Positions 10,263 through 18,233 are shown, counted from the first letter of the stretch. The stretch is 26,611 nt of DNA from DATCSE01 sp036568605 (GCA_036568605.1 DATCSE010000266.1:1-26611), one strand, 5' to 3'. Program-made: numbers and translations. The notes: a model not told the origin generated them from the sequence alone.

Positions 10263-11105
10263 ATGCTCGCCTACCGACACGCGTTTCACGCCGGCAATCA
10301 CGCCGATGTGCTCAAGCACGTCGTGCTGACCCGTGTGCTGCGTTACCTGAACGGCAAGGACAAGGGCTATCGCGTCGTCGACACGCATGCCGGCGCCGGC
10401 GGCTATTCGCTCGAGGGCCGCTATGCGCAGAAGAAGGGCGAGTTCGAGCAGGGCATTGCGCGGCTGTGGTCGCGCGACGATCTGCCCGCGGCGGTGGCCG
10501 ACTACATCGACCTGGTCCGCCAGTTCAACCCCGACGGCAAGCTGACCCAGTACCCGGGCTCGCCGGCGTTCGCGCAGATGCTGCTGCGGCCGCAGGACCA
10601 GCTGCGGCTGTTCGAATTGCACCCCACCGACCACCGCATCCTCGCGTCCTACCTGGGGGCGCAGCGCGGTATCGAGGTGCACGACCAGGACGGTTTCGAC
10701 GGCCTCAAGGGCCAGGTGCCGCCGTCGAGCCGGCGCGGCGTCGTGCTGATCGATCCGAGCTACGAAGGGCACGCCGACTATGGGCGCGTGGTGGGCGCGC
10801 TGCGCGAGGCGCTGGCTCGCTTCGCCGAAGGGGTGTATCTCGTCTGGTATCCGCAGGTCAGCAAGCTCGAGGCGGCGCAGCTGCCGAAGCGGCTCGAAGC
10901 GCTCGCGCCCAAGGGCTGGCTGCATGCGCGGCTGACCGTGCAGCAGCCCGATGCGATGGGGTTCGGTCTGGCGGGCAGCGGCATGTTCGTGATCAACCCG
11001 CCGTACACGTTGCACGACGAACTGCTGGAGGTGCTGCCGTTCCTCACCGATGTGCTCGGGCAGTACGACGGCGCGAGCTATCTGCTCGAGCAGCACGCGG
11101 TCTGA
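10263..11105 (+). CDS. rlmJ: 23S rRNA (adenine2030-N6)-methyltransferase RlmJ
   Basis: RlmJ methylates N6 of A2030 in 23S rRNA using SAM. The protein is 280 aa, the same length as E. coli RlmJ. The N-terminal MLAYRHAFHAGNHADVLKHV is diagnostic, and the SAM-binding motif is in VVDTHAGAGGYSLEGRYAQK. The catalytic motif IV reads D164-P-S-Y (LIDPSYEG) where the classic N6-adenine methyltransferase motif is DPPY; the aspartate and tyrosine are kept. The C-terminal NPPYTLHDELLEVLPFL is also typical. The start at 10263 gives the family N-terminus. The gene is 158 bp downstream of kbp and 24 bp before the convergent AHSA1 gene, so no room remains for a long terminator. Confidence 0.96.
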   Translation: MLAYRHAFHAGNHADVLKHVVLTRVLRYLNGKDKGYRVVDTHAGAGGYSLEGRYAQKKGEFEQGIARLWSRDDLPAAVADYIDLVRQFNPDGKLTQYPGSPAFAQMLLRPQDQLRLFELHPTDHRILASYLGAQRGIEVHDQDGFDGLKGQVPPSSRRGVVLIDPSYEGHADYGRVVGALREALARFAEGVYLVWYPQVSKLEAAQLPKRLEALAPKGWLHARLTVQQPDAMGFGLAGSGMFVINPPYTLHDELLEVLPFLTDVLGQYDGASYLLEQHAV

Positions 11106-11129
11106 ACGGCCGCGCTCGACGCCACAGCG

Positions 11130-11705
11130 CTATTTCGCAGCTGCCGGCTTGGCGCTCGCCTGCTTCATGCGTGCAAGCCACTCGGTCCAGTCGTTCGGTT
11201 TGCCGTTCTCGTGGCGCGTCCTCAGGTTCGCGAGCACGTTGCCCCAGGCCCGGTCGAAATAGGCATACGCCTGGTCCCATTCGCCGCCGTCGCCCCAGCC
11301 GGTGTGATGCAGCGTCACGCGGGTGCCCTTGCCGCCGTCGACCTCGGCAAGCCGGACGATCACGAAGGTGCGCTGCTTGCGGATCTCCGGGATGGACGGC
11401 GGCGCGTTCCAGTCGAAGCTCAGCATCGTCGGCGGTTGCAGCGCCATGAAACGCATGTCGTCGGCGCCCTTCAAGCCCGGTTCGGCGTACGGGTTGATGT
11501 GGATGTGGAACGCGCCGCCGACCCGGGCTTCGATCTCGGCCTCCGGCGCGAAGAACGATTCGATGCCGGCCTTCGTGGTCCAGCTCTGCCAGACCGCTTG
11601 AATCGGCGCGGGAACGACCACTTCCTTGTCGATCGCGCGCTCGGCCGCGAAGGCCAGGGTCGCGGATGACAGCCACAGCGCCGCGGTGATGGCGATACGG
11701 TGCAT
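11130..11705 (-). CDS. Exported SRPBCC/AHSA1-domain protein
   Basis: A 191-aa protein. The first 20 residues, MHRIAITAALWLSSATLAFA, form a classic signal peptide, with cleavage likely before AERAIDKEV. The mature part is an AHSA1-type SRPBCC (START-like) domain: KEVVVPAPIQAVWQSWTTKA, FFAPEAEIEARVGGAFHIHI and the C-terminal HTGWGDGGEWDQAYAYF, then AWGNVLANLRTRHENG. Such domains bind hydrophobic ligands or partners and are usually cytoplasmic, so export is unusual but known. The gene diverges from the CoA-transferase with only 54 bp between their starts. The biological role is unknown. Confidence 0.88.
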   Translation of the reverse strand: MHRIAITAALWLSSATLAFAAERAIDKEVVVPAPIQAVWQSWTTKAGIESFFAPEAEIEARVGGAFHIHINPYAEPGLKGADDMRFMALQPPTMLSFDWNAPPSIPEIRKQRTFVIVRLAEVDGGKGTRVTLHHTGWGDGGEWDQAYAYFDRAWGNVLANLRTRHENGKPNDWTEWLARMKQASAKPAAAK

Positions 11706-11759
11706 GCGAGTTCCTCCTCGTGCTGCCTCGATGGGCCGCGCCACACTACCATCGCCGTC

Positions 11760-12959
11760 ATGCCTGCTCAAGCCACTGCTCCTGCGGCCGGCCCGCTGGC
11801 CGGGATCAAGGTCGTCGAACTCGGCCAGTTGATCGCCGGTCCGTTCGCCGCCAAGACGCTCGCCGACTTCGGTGCCGAAGTGATCAAGATCGAACCGCCG
11901 GCCGGCGGCGACCCGCTGCGCCAGTGGCGGCTGCTGCACAACGGCACCAGCGTCTGGTGGCAGGTGCAGTCGCGCAACAAGAAGAGCGTCGTGCTCGATC
12001 TGAAAGACGCGGCCTCGCGCGACCTCGTGCGCCTGCTGGTCGACGAGGCCGACATCCTGATCGAGAACTTCAAGCCCGGCGTGATGGAAGACTGGGGCCT
12101 GGACTACGCCTCGCTGTCGGCACGCAATCCCGGGCTGATCATGCTGCGCATCAGCGGCTACGGGCAGACCGGGCCGTACCGTGACCGGCCCGGCTTCGGC
12201 GTCGTCGCCGAAGCGATGGGCGGGTTGCGCCATCTGACCGGCGAGCCGGGCCGTGTGCCAGTGCGCGTCGGCGTCAGCATCGGTGACACGCTGGCGTCGC
12301 TGCACGGCGTCATCGGCGTCCTGATGGCGTTGCAGCACCGGCACGCCAGCATCACCGCCGACGCACCGAAGGGGCGCGGGCAGGTCGTCGATGTCGCGCT
12401 CTACGAGGCGGTGTTCAACTGCATGGAAAGCCTACTGCCCGAATACAGCGCGTTCGGCGCAGTGCGCCAAGCTGCCGGCTCGGCGCTGCCGGGCATCGCG
12501 CCGAGCAACGCGTACGCATGTGCCGACGGCTGGGTGCTGGTCGCGGGCAACGGCGATTCGATCTTCAAGCGGTTGATGAAGGCGATCGGCCGCGATGATC
12601 TGGCGGCTGATCCGGGGCTCGCCGGCAATGCCGGGCGGGTCGCGCGGGTCGCCGAAATCGATGCGGCGATCGGCGCGTGGACCGCGCCGCTGAGCGTTGC
12701 CTCGGTGCTCGAGGCGCTGAACGCCGCGAACGTGCCCGCCGGGCGCATCTACACCGCGAAAGACATTGCCGAAGACCCGCACTACCGGGCACGCGGCATG
12801 ATCGAACGTGTCACCGCAGCCGATGGCCTCGCGCTCGACGTGCCGGGCATCGTGCCGAAGCTGAGCCTGACGCCCGGCGCGATCACGCGCCGCGCGCCGA
12901 CGCTGGGCGAGGACAACGACGCGGTGCTGGGGCCGCTGCGCGAGCCCCGCTCGCACTGA
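11760..12959 (+). CDS. CaiB/BaiF (class III) CoA-transferase
   Basis: A 399-aa family III CoA-transferase, which moves CoA between carboxylic acids through an aspartyl-CoA intermediate. The N-terminal GPLAGIKVVELGQLIAGPFA, followed by LADFGAEVIKIEPP, is the family hallmark. The catalytic Asp is D176 in VSIGDTLASLHGVIGVL. Also present are ENFKPGVMEDWGLDY and the C-terminal VPAGRIYTAKDIAEDPHY. The substrate cannot be deduced; no acyl-CoA dehydrogenase, hydratase or HMG-lyase gene lies next to it. I chose ATG 11760 because it gives the normal N-terminus; an in-frame ATG at 11700 would overlap the divergent AHSA1 start codon. The gene converges on the HTH regulator with a 12-bp gap. Confidence 0.94.
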   Translation: MPAQATAPAAGPLAGIKVVELGQLIAGPFAAKTLADFGAEVIKIEPPAGGDPLRQWRLLHNGTSVWWQVQSRNKKSVVLDLKDAASRDLVRLLVDEADILIENFKPGVMEDWGLDYASLSARNPGLIMLRISGYGQTGPYRDRPGFGVVAEAMGGLRHLTGEPGRVPVRVGVSIGDTLASLHGVIGVLMALQHRHASITADAPKGRGQVVDVALYEAVFNCMESLLPEYSAFGAVRQAAGSALPGIAPSNAYACADGWVLVAGNGDSIFKRLMKAIGRDDLAADPGLAGNAGRVARVAEIDAAIGAWTAPLSVASVLEALNAANVPAGRIYTAKDIAEDPHYRARGMIERVTAADGLALDVPGIVPKLSLTPGAITRRAPTLGEDNDAVLGPLREPRSH

Positions 12960-12971
12960 CACGGCTGCGGC

Positions 12972-13754
12972 TCAGCGCCGCGCGGCTGCGGCCGCGGTCG
13001 AGGCGATGGCCGGCCCATCCGGCTCGCGCTTCAAGTCGCGGAACGCCGTGAACAACCAGGTCCGCATTCCGACGACCAGCGTGTACTGCGCCTTGCGATC
13101 GACGCTGAGCTTCTGATCGGCGAGGTGCTGCTGCGCGAAGTCCTGCCCGACGCGCTGCAGCCGTTCGACGAACGCCGCCGCCTGGCCCGCGCTGATCTGG
13201 CCGTGCACCAGCAGCAGCGTCTCGCCGTCGCCGTCGAAGCCGCTGCTGAAATAGTCGTCGACCACGTGCTCGCGGAAGTACTTCATCACCGGACCGTTCG
13301 GGTGCCAGCGAAAGCCCTTCGCGATCTTCAATCGATAGCGATTCAGCGGGCGCAGCTCGATGATGCCAAGCCTGTCCAGCCGCAGCAGGTACTTCACGCA
13401 ATCCGCCTCGCTGATCGCGTAGGTCGCGATCATCTGCTCGAAGGTCCACTGGCTGACGCAGCAGATTGCGAGCAGCAGCAGCTTGCGGTCGGCGACGACG
13501 GCCGCCTCCTGCTCGAGCGTCAGCTCGCGGCGCAGCGGCTGCGCGTCGGCGACCTTGCGCGCCAGCTCGGCGAAATCCATCTTCAGCACCCGCAGCACTT
13601 CGTCGACACGCGACAGCGGCATGTCCGCCTTCGCGAACACGCGCTTGATGCTCGACTCGGCCATGCCGAGCTGCGCGGCGAGGTCGGCGTACGTGATGCC
13701 GGCGGCCTTCAGCTCGGCTTTCAGCGCGGTGACGAGGTCTTGGGTGGTGCTCAT
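12972..13754 (-). CDS. XRE-type helix-turn-helix transcriptional regulator (260 aa)
   Basis: The N-terminal part (about residues 5-60) is a Cro/C1-type HTH: LVTALKAELKAAGITYADLA, then AAQLGMAESSIKRVFAKADM and PLSRVDEVLRVL. The remaining ~190 residues are a separate domain. It contains what looks like a winged-helix-like stretch (about residues 105-150: LAICCVSQWTFEQMIATYAI, LLRLDRLGIIELRPLNRYRL) and a C-terminal part with no motif I can name. No catalytic or metal-binding signature is visible. The start at 13754 has a good Shine-Dalgarno sequence (GAAGGA); upstream in-frame residues to 13811 look non-coding. An 8-bp inverted repeat lies 22-46 bp upstream, a likely autoregulatory site. It diverges from the YiaA-like gene. 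Confidence 0.9.
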   Translation of the reverse strand: MSTTQDLVTALKAELKAAGITYADLAAQLGMAESSIKRVFAKADMPLSRVDEVLRVLKMDFAELARKVADAQPLRRELTLEQEAAVVADRKLLLLAICCVSQWTFEQMIATYAISEADCVKYLLRLDRLGIIELRPLNRYRLKIAKGFRWHPNGPVMKYFREHVVDDYFSSGFDGDGETLLLVHGQISAGQAAAFVERLQRVGQDFAQQHLADQKLSVDRKAQYTLVVGMRTWLFTAFRDLKREPDGPAIASTAAAAARR

Positions 13755-13776
13755 GGCGGTTCCTTCGAAAAGTACC

Positions 13777-13800
13777 GCATGACGATACCGAACGTCATGC
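13777..13800. promoter_or_regulatory. Inverted-repeat operator candidate upstream of the XRE regulator
   Basis: GCATGACG (13777-13784) and CGTCATGC (13793-13800) are exact reverse complements with an 8-bp spacer. The half-site centres are 16 bp apart, so a dimer would contact roughly neighbouring turns. It lies 22 bp before the regulator's start codon and 89 bp before the divergent membrane-protein gene, in the only intergenic gap between them (13755-13889). Autoregulation is an inference from position and symmetry. Confidence 0.6.
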
Positions 13801-13889
13801 CGGGTCGCCACCCTCTCAGGAGGGGTTGATACCGAAGCCGTGGGATCCGATCATGCCGCCACCTTCACTTCCTGCCCCAGAGGCCACTC

Positions 13890-14324
13890 ATGCAACGCTC
13901 GTCGTCGTCGATCCGCCAAGACACCAAGGCCTGGAAGGCCCAGGTCTGGATCTCGTTCGGTGTGTCCGCCACGCTGTGCGGCACCGGCCTGGCTTATCTG
14001 CCCGGCACCGACCTGGACCGCGCGTTCATGTTCATGGGCTACCTGTTCTGCCTGTGCACCGCGTTCGCACTCGCCAAGTATGTGCGGGACAACGAGGTGC
14101 GCCGGACCGACACGCCGATGTGGGGCCTGGTCGTCTGGGGCGGCTTCGCGCTCGCGATGACGCTGACCGCGTGGGGTCTGTGGGCCATGGCGATCAACCC
14201 GACCTACAAGGCGTTTCTCGGCGTGAGCTGGCTGTTTCTGATGTCGTCGGTCTTCACGCTCGCGAAGACGCTGCGTGACGCGCACGAGGCGCTGCTCGCG
14301 CAGATTCGCGCAGAGCGCGAATGA
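13890..14324 (+). CDS. YiaA/YiaB-like inner membrane protein
   Basis: A 144-aa membrane protein with about four hydrophobic segments: AQVWISFGVSATLCGTGLAY, AFMFMGYLFCLCTAFALAKY, WGLVVWGGFALAMTLTAWGL and FLGVSWLFLMSSVFTLAKTL (starting at about residues 17, 45, 78 and 109). The repeated pattern, with each pair ending in xxALAKxxRDNE or xxTLAKTLRDAHE, fits the two-helix YiaAB domain present twice. The function of YiaA/YiaB is not established. The start at 13890 has AGAGG about seven bases upstream. It is followed after 43 bp by the STM0539-like and DUF2145 genes on the same strand, so it may lead that small operon. Confidence 0.82.
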   Translation: MQRSSSSIRQDTKAWKAQVWISFGVSATLCGTGLAYLPGTDLDRAFMFMGYLFCLCTAFALAKYVRDNEVRRTDTPMWGLVVWGGFALAMTLTAWGLWAMAINPTYKAFLGVSWLFLMSSVFTLAKTLRDAHEALLAQIRAERE

Positions 14325-14367
14325 CGCGGCTCACGCGATTCGTTCATCCGCTGATCAAGGAGTTGTC

Positions 14368-14811
14368 ATGCTCATGACGAAGTCGAACAACGTCCTGCGC
14401 CGCCCGCTGTGCGCGGCATGGCTGGCGCTGGCAATCGCCGGCCATGCCGAGGCCCACGGCGATCCGGCCGCAGCCAGCGCCGTTTCGACGCTCTCGGCGC
14501 TGCCGATCGCGATGTCCGTGGCGGCGCCCGAGGTGTTGCTGGTGTCGGGCGGCGCGGTGCTGGCGGTCGTCGCGGTCACGGCGTCGGCCGAGGCGACGGT
14601 GCTGATCGTCGAACGTGCGTCGGATGGCGCACGTGCCAGCGTGAGGCTCAGCGCGGAAGCGGCCGCCGGCTTGTCGATCGCCGCGGGCACCGTCGTCACC
14701 GTGACGGCGATCAGCGCCGGCTGGGTGCTCTCGGCGGCCGGCCAGGCGATCGCGTTCATCCCGAACCAGATCGGCGCGGCGCTGCTGTACAACGAACGGA
14801 TCACGCGATGA
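14368..14811 (+). CDS. Exported protein of unknown function, STM0539-like (147 aa)
   Basis: The start at 14368 is set by AAGGAG at 14358-14363. The N-terminus carries a signal peptide (about residues 1-30: basic start, then LCAAWLALAIAGHAEAHG). The mature protein is very rich in Ala, Val and Ser and low in charge: VLAVVAVTASAEATVLIVER, SVRLSAEAAAGLSIAAGTVV, then AISAGWVLSAAGQAIAFIPN and QIGAALLYNERITR. This layout resembles what I recall of STM0539-family proteins, but I cannot verify it. The alternating hydrophobic pattern suggests beta structure rather than membrane helices. The stop overlaps the next gene's start (ATGA, 14808-14811), so the two are translationally coupled and probably act together in the envelope. 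Confidence 0.78.
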   Translation: MLMTKSNNVLRRPLCAAWLALAIAGHAEAHGDPAAASAVSTLSALPIAMSVAAPEVLLVSGGAVLAVVAVTASAEATVLIVERASDGARASVRLSAEAAAGLSIAAGTVVTVTAISAGWVLSAAGQAIAFIPNQIGAALLYNERITR

Positions 14812-15599
14812 ACCCGACGCTGCTCGCTCACCCGCGCATGCTGGTCGGCGTAGCGCTCGCGGCGGCGGCGTGCGCGGCCCACGCCGGCCGCGCATGCGAG
14901 AACAAGCCGCCGCGCGCCGACAACGTCGCCCGCGCGCTGGCGCTGGCCGAACGCACCGCGGCCAGCCTCGATGCCAGCGGCGCGCAAGTCGTCGTGCTGG
15001 CGCGAGCGGGGCAGAACCTCAGCGAGTACGGCCTGCGTTACTCGCATTTCGGGTTCGCGTACCGCGACGGCGCGGCCTGGCATGTCGTGCACAAGCTGAA
15101 CCACTGCGGCACGGCGCATGCGGCGCTGTATCGCCAGGGGCTGGCCGAGTTCTTCCTCGATGATCTGGATCGCTACGAAGCCGCGGCGGTGGTGCCGGCG
15201 CCCGAGGTCCAGGCCCATCTGCTGCCGGCGCTGCGCGACAACGCGCGCGTCGCGACGCTGAACACGCCCGCCTACAGCATGGTCGCGTACCCATGGGCGC
15301 AGACCTACCAGCAGTCGAACCAATGGGCACTCGAGACGCTCGCGATGGTGGAGGAGCCGGCCGTGCGCACCCGCGAGCAGGCGCAGGCCTGGCTCAAGCT
15401 CAAGGGCTACACGCCGACGACGCTGCACCTTTCCGCATTCAAGCGCCTGGGCGCGCGCATGACCGCGGCGAACATCGCGTTCGACGATCACCCGAACGAG
15501 AAACGATTCACGGACCGGATCGAGACTGTCACGGTCGACTCGGTGTTCGCATGGTTGAATCGCAGCGGCCTCGGCGGCACAGTTCAGGTCATCCGCTGA
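14808..15599 (+). CDS. Exported DUF2145 family protein (263 aa)
   Basis: Starts by a four-base overlap with the previous gene. A signal peptide covers about residues 1-27 (LVGVALAAAACAAHA, then GRACENKP). The mature part fits DUF2145: LRYSHFGFAYRDGAAWHVVH, then KLNHCGTAHAALYRQGLAEF and FLDDLDRYEA, and later AYPWAQTYQQSNQWALETLA. The function is not established. The sequence style, a conserved His (H80) in a beta strand followed by a Cys (C100) and a later NQW segment, recalls circularly permuted NlpC/P60 papain-like folds, but I see no convincing catalytic triad, so activity is speculative. It is followed after 37 bp by the LplT-PlsC fusion on the same strand. Confidence 0.83.
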   Translation: MNPTLLAHPRMLVGVALAAAACAAHAGRACENKPPRADNVARALALAERTAASLDASGAQVVVLARAGQNLSEYGLRYSHFGFAYRDGAAWHVVHKLNHCGTAHAALYRQGLAEFFLDDLDRYEAAAVVPAPEVQAHLLPALRDNARVATLNTPAYSMVAYPWAQTYQQSNQWALETLAMVEEPAVRTREQAQAWLKLKGYTPTTLHLSAFKRLGARMTAANIAFDDHPNEKRFTDRIETVTVDSVFAWLNRSGLGGTVQVIR

Positions 15600-15636
15600 T
15601 CCCCGTTCATCCACGTCAGCAGCAGCACGAGACACC

Positions 15637-17529
15637 ATGAGCGACTCCGCACACGCGCACCCGAACCAGTTTGCGTTGCTCAGCCAGCGCCGCTTCGCGC
15701 CGTTCTTCTGGACGCAGTTCCTCGGGGCCGGCAACGACAACCTGTTCAAGTTCGCGTTCACCGTGATGGTGACCTACCAGCTCGAGCTTGCGTGGCTGCC
15801 GCCGTCGCTGGCCGGGCTCGTGATCGGCGCGCTGTTCATCCTGCCGTTCCTGCTGTTCTCGGCGACCGCCGGACAGGCCACGGACAAGTACGACAAGACC
15901 CGCGTGATCCGCTTCGTGAAGAACCTCGAGATCGTCATCATGGCGATCGCGGCCTACGGCTTCTGGGCGACCGACGTCTACGCGCTGCTCGCCTGCGTGT
16001 TCCTGATGGGATTGCACTCGACGATCTTCGGCCCGGTGAAATACGCGTACCTGCCGCAGCACCTGAACGAGCGCGAGCTGACCGGCGGCAACGGCATGGT
16101 CGAGATGGGCACATTCGTCGCGATCCTGCTCGGGCAGGTCGCGGGCGGGCTGCTGGTCTCGGTTCCAGGCGTCGGGCCTCACTACGTCGCGATCGCCTGC
16201 CTCGCGGTTGCGCTGATCGGCCGCACCACCGCGCAGTTCGTGCCGAGCTCGCCGTCGATCGACCCGAACCTTGTGATCAACTGGAACCCGGTCAGCGAGA
16301 CCTGGCGCAACCTGAAGCTCGCACACGGCAACATCGTCGTGTTCCGCTCGCTGCTGGGGATCTCGTGGATGTGGTTCTTCGGCGCGGTGTTCCTGAGCCT
16401 GTTCCCGGCGTTCGCGAAAGAGGTGCTGCACGGTAACGAGCAGGTCGCGTCGCTGCTGCTGGTCGTGTTCTCGATCGGCATCGGCGTGGGCTCGCTGCTG
16501 TGCGAGGTGCTGAGCAAGCGGCACGTCGAGATCGGCCTCGTGCCGTTGGGCGCGATCGGGATGAGCGTGTTCGCGATCGACCTGTACTTCGCCGCCCGCG
16601 GCCTGCCGCCGTCGGCCAGCCTGGGCGCGGCCGAGTTCGTCGCGCAGAGCCGGCACTGGCGCGTGATCGTCGACCTCGCGCTGCTGTCGCTGTTCGCGGG
16701 TCTGTACAGCGTGCCGATGTATGCGCTGATCCAGCTGCGCTCGCAGGCCAGCCACCGGGCGCGCATCATCGCCGCGAACAACATCCTGAACGCGCTGTTC
16801 ATGATCGCGAGCGCGGTGATCGTCGGCGTGCTGCTGAAGGCCGGGCTGACGATTCCGCAGGTGTTCCTCGCGATCGGCGTGCTGAACGCGGTGGTCGCGT
16901 TCTACATCTTCATGCTGGTGCCGGAATACCTGCTGCGTTTCGTCGCGTTCGTGCTCACGCGTCTGATCTACCGCTTCAAGGTGCGCGGCGACGAGCACAT
17001 TCCGGCCAGCGGCGCGGCGATCCTGGTCTGCAACCACGTCAGCTTCATCGACCCGGTGCTGATGATGGCGGCGAGCCCGCGGCCGATCCGCTTCATCATG
17101 GACCACCAGATCTTCAAGCTGCCGGTGCTGGGCTGGTTCTTCAAGCTCGCCAAGGCGATCCCGATCGCGCCGCAGCGCGAGAACGCCGCAACCTACGAGC
17201 AGGCGTTCGCGAGGGCGCGCCAGGTGCTGGACGAAGGCGACCTGCTGTGCATCTTTCCCGAGGGGGGCATCACCCGCAACGGCGAGCTCGGCGAGTTCAA
17301 GGGCGGGGTGATGAAGCTGCTCGAATCGAACCCGGTGCCGGTCGTGCCGCTCGCGTTGCAGAACCTGTGGGGCTCGTTCTTCTCGCGCAAGGACGGCAGC
17401 GCGATGAGCAAGCCGTTCCGGCGCGGGATGTTCAGCTCGGTGGGCCTGATCGCGGGTGACGCAGTGCCGCCCGCCGCGGTGACGCCGAGCATGTTGCGCG
17501 ATCGGGTCGGCGCGCTGCTGGCCTCGTAG
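15637..17529 (+). CDS. LplT-PlsC fusion: MFS lysophospholipid transporter with C-terminal acyltransferase
   Basis: A 630-aa two-domain protein. Residues ~15-440 are an MFS transporter of the LplT type, with about twelve membrane segments and the family stretch FLGAGNDNLFKFAFTVMVTY, then DKYDKTRVIRFVKNLEI and FGPVKYAYLPQHL. Residues ~448-630 are a PlsC/LPLAT acyltransferase: NHVSFID (H467, D472), F540-P-E-G, and VPLALQNLWG. In E. coli, LplT flips lysophospholipids inward and the separate Aas protein re-acylates them. Here transport and acylation are in one chain, without the acyl-ACP synthetase (AMP-binding) domain found in longer Aas-like fusions. The protein probably remodels or repairs inner-membrane phospholipids. 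It is followed eight bases after its stop by a CAAX-protease-like gene. Confidence 0.93.
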   Translation: MSDSAHAHPNQFALLSQRRFAPFFWTQFLGAGNDNLFKFAFTVMVTYQLELAWLPPSLAGLVIGALFILPFLLFSATAGQATDKYDKTRVIRFVKNLEIVIMAIAAYGFWATDVYALLACVFLMGLHSTIFGPVKYAYLPQHLNERELTGGNGMVEMGTFVAILLGQVAGGLLVSVPGVGPHYVAIACLAVALIGRTTAQFVPSSPSIDPNLVINWNPVSETWRNLKLAHGNIVVFRSLLGISWMWFFGAVFLSLFPAFAKEVLHGNEQVASLLLVVFSIGIGVGSLLCEVLSKRHVEIGLVPLGAIGMSVFAIDLYFAARGLPPSASLGAAEFVAQSRHWRVIVDLALLSLFAGLYSVPMYALIQLRSQASHRARIIAANNILNALFMIASAVIVGVLLKAGLTIPQVFLAIGVLNAVVAFYIFMLVPEYLLRFVAFVLTRLIYRFKVRGDEHIPASGAAILVCNHVSFIDPVLMMAASPRPIRFIMDHQIFKLPVLGWFFKLAKAIPIAPQRENAATYEQAFARARQVLDEGDLLCIFPEGGITRNGELGEFKGGVMKLLESNPVPVVPLALQNLWGSFFSRKDGSAMSKPFRRGMFSSVGLIAGDAVPPAAVTPSMLRDRVGALLAS

Positions 17530-17536
17530 TCGGCCG

Positions 17537-18217
17537 ATGGCCTGGATGCCGAACCGCGCCGCGCAGGCGCGCATCGTTCCGTTCGCGGTTTTCATGGTGC
17601 TGCTCGCGCTGCGCGGCTTCGTGCCGGGCGACGGCACCTGGGGCTTCGATCCGCGTTGGCTCTACGGCGTCACGATGCTCGCGATCGCCGCGCTGCTCGC
17701 GTGGTACTGGCGCGAGTACGGCGAGCTGGTCCGGCAGACCTGGCCGAGCGGTGGCGAGCTGGCGCTGGCGGTCGTCGTCGGCCTCGTCGTGTTCGCGCTC
17801 TGGATTCGCCTCGACGCACCGTGGATGCAGCTGGGCGACGCGAGCGCCGCGTTCGTGCCCGTCGATGCGAACGGGCAGCGGGTCTGGCCGTTGGTCGCGC
17901 TGCGCTGGATCGGCGCCGCGCTGGTGGTGCCGGTGATGGAGGAGCTGTTCTGGCGCTCGTTCCTGATGCGCTGGATCCGCAGCCCGCAGTTCGAGGCCGT
18001 GCCGCCGCAGCAGGTCGGCGTGAAGGCGGTCGTGCTGAGCACCTTCGTGTTCACGCTTGCGCACACGCTGTGGCTCGCAGCGGTGATCGCCGGGCTGGCG
18101 TACGCCGCGCTCTATGTGCGCACCGGCAAGCTGTGGGTCGCCGTCATCGCGCACGCGGTGACCAACGCTGCGCTCGGCGTGTGGGTGATCGCGACCGGAC
18201 GCTGGGCGTTCTGGTGA
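17537..18217 (+). CDS. CAAX prenyl protease-related membrane protein (CPBP family, PEP-CTERM-associated type)
   Basis: A 226-aa integral membrane protein of the CPBP/Abi family of intramembrane glutamate metalloproteases. The EExxxR motif is E135-E136...R140 in VMEELFWRSFLMRW. Further catalytic-type histidines are H176 (FTLAHTLW) and H206 (IAHAVTNA). The overall length and GTWGFDPRWLYG/MEELFWRSFLMRW style match the CAAX-protease-related family (TIGR03008-like) often found in bacteria that carry exosortase and PEP-CTERM proteins. No exosortase or PEP-CTERM gene is in the window. The gene starts eight bases after the LplT-PlsC stop, so the two are likely co-transcribed, and it converges on tgt with a 16-bp gap. 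The substrate is unknown. Confidence 0.87.
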   Translation: MAWMPNRAAQARIVPFAVFMVLLALRGFVPGDGTWGFDPRWLYGVTMLAIAALLAWYWREYGELVRQTWPSGGELALAVVVGLVVFALWIRLDAPWMQLGDASAAFVPVDANGQRVWPLVALRWIGAALVVPVMEELFWRSFLMRWIRSPQFEAVPPQQVGVKAVVLSTFVFTLAHTLWLAAVIAGLAYAALYVRTGKLWVAVIAHAVTNAALGVWVIATGRWAFW

Positions 18218-18233
18218 GCCGCGGCGCAATGTC

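Noticed and set aside
15616..17637. Long minus-strand open frame opposite the LplT-PlsC fusion
   Set aside because: Composition is dominated by Arg, Asp, His and Gln, typical of antisense reading of GC-rich genes; the plus strand has clear motifs.
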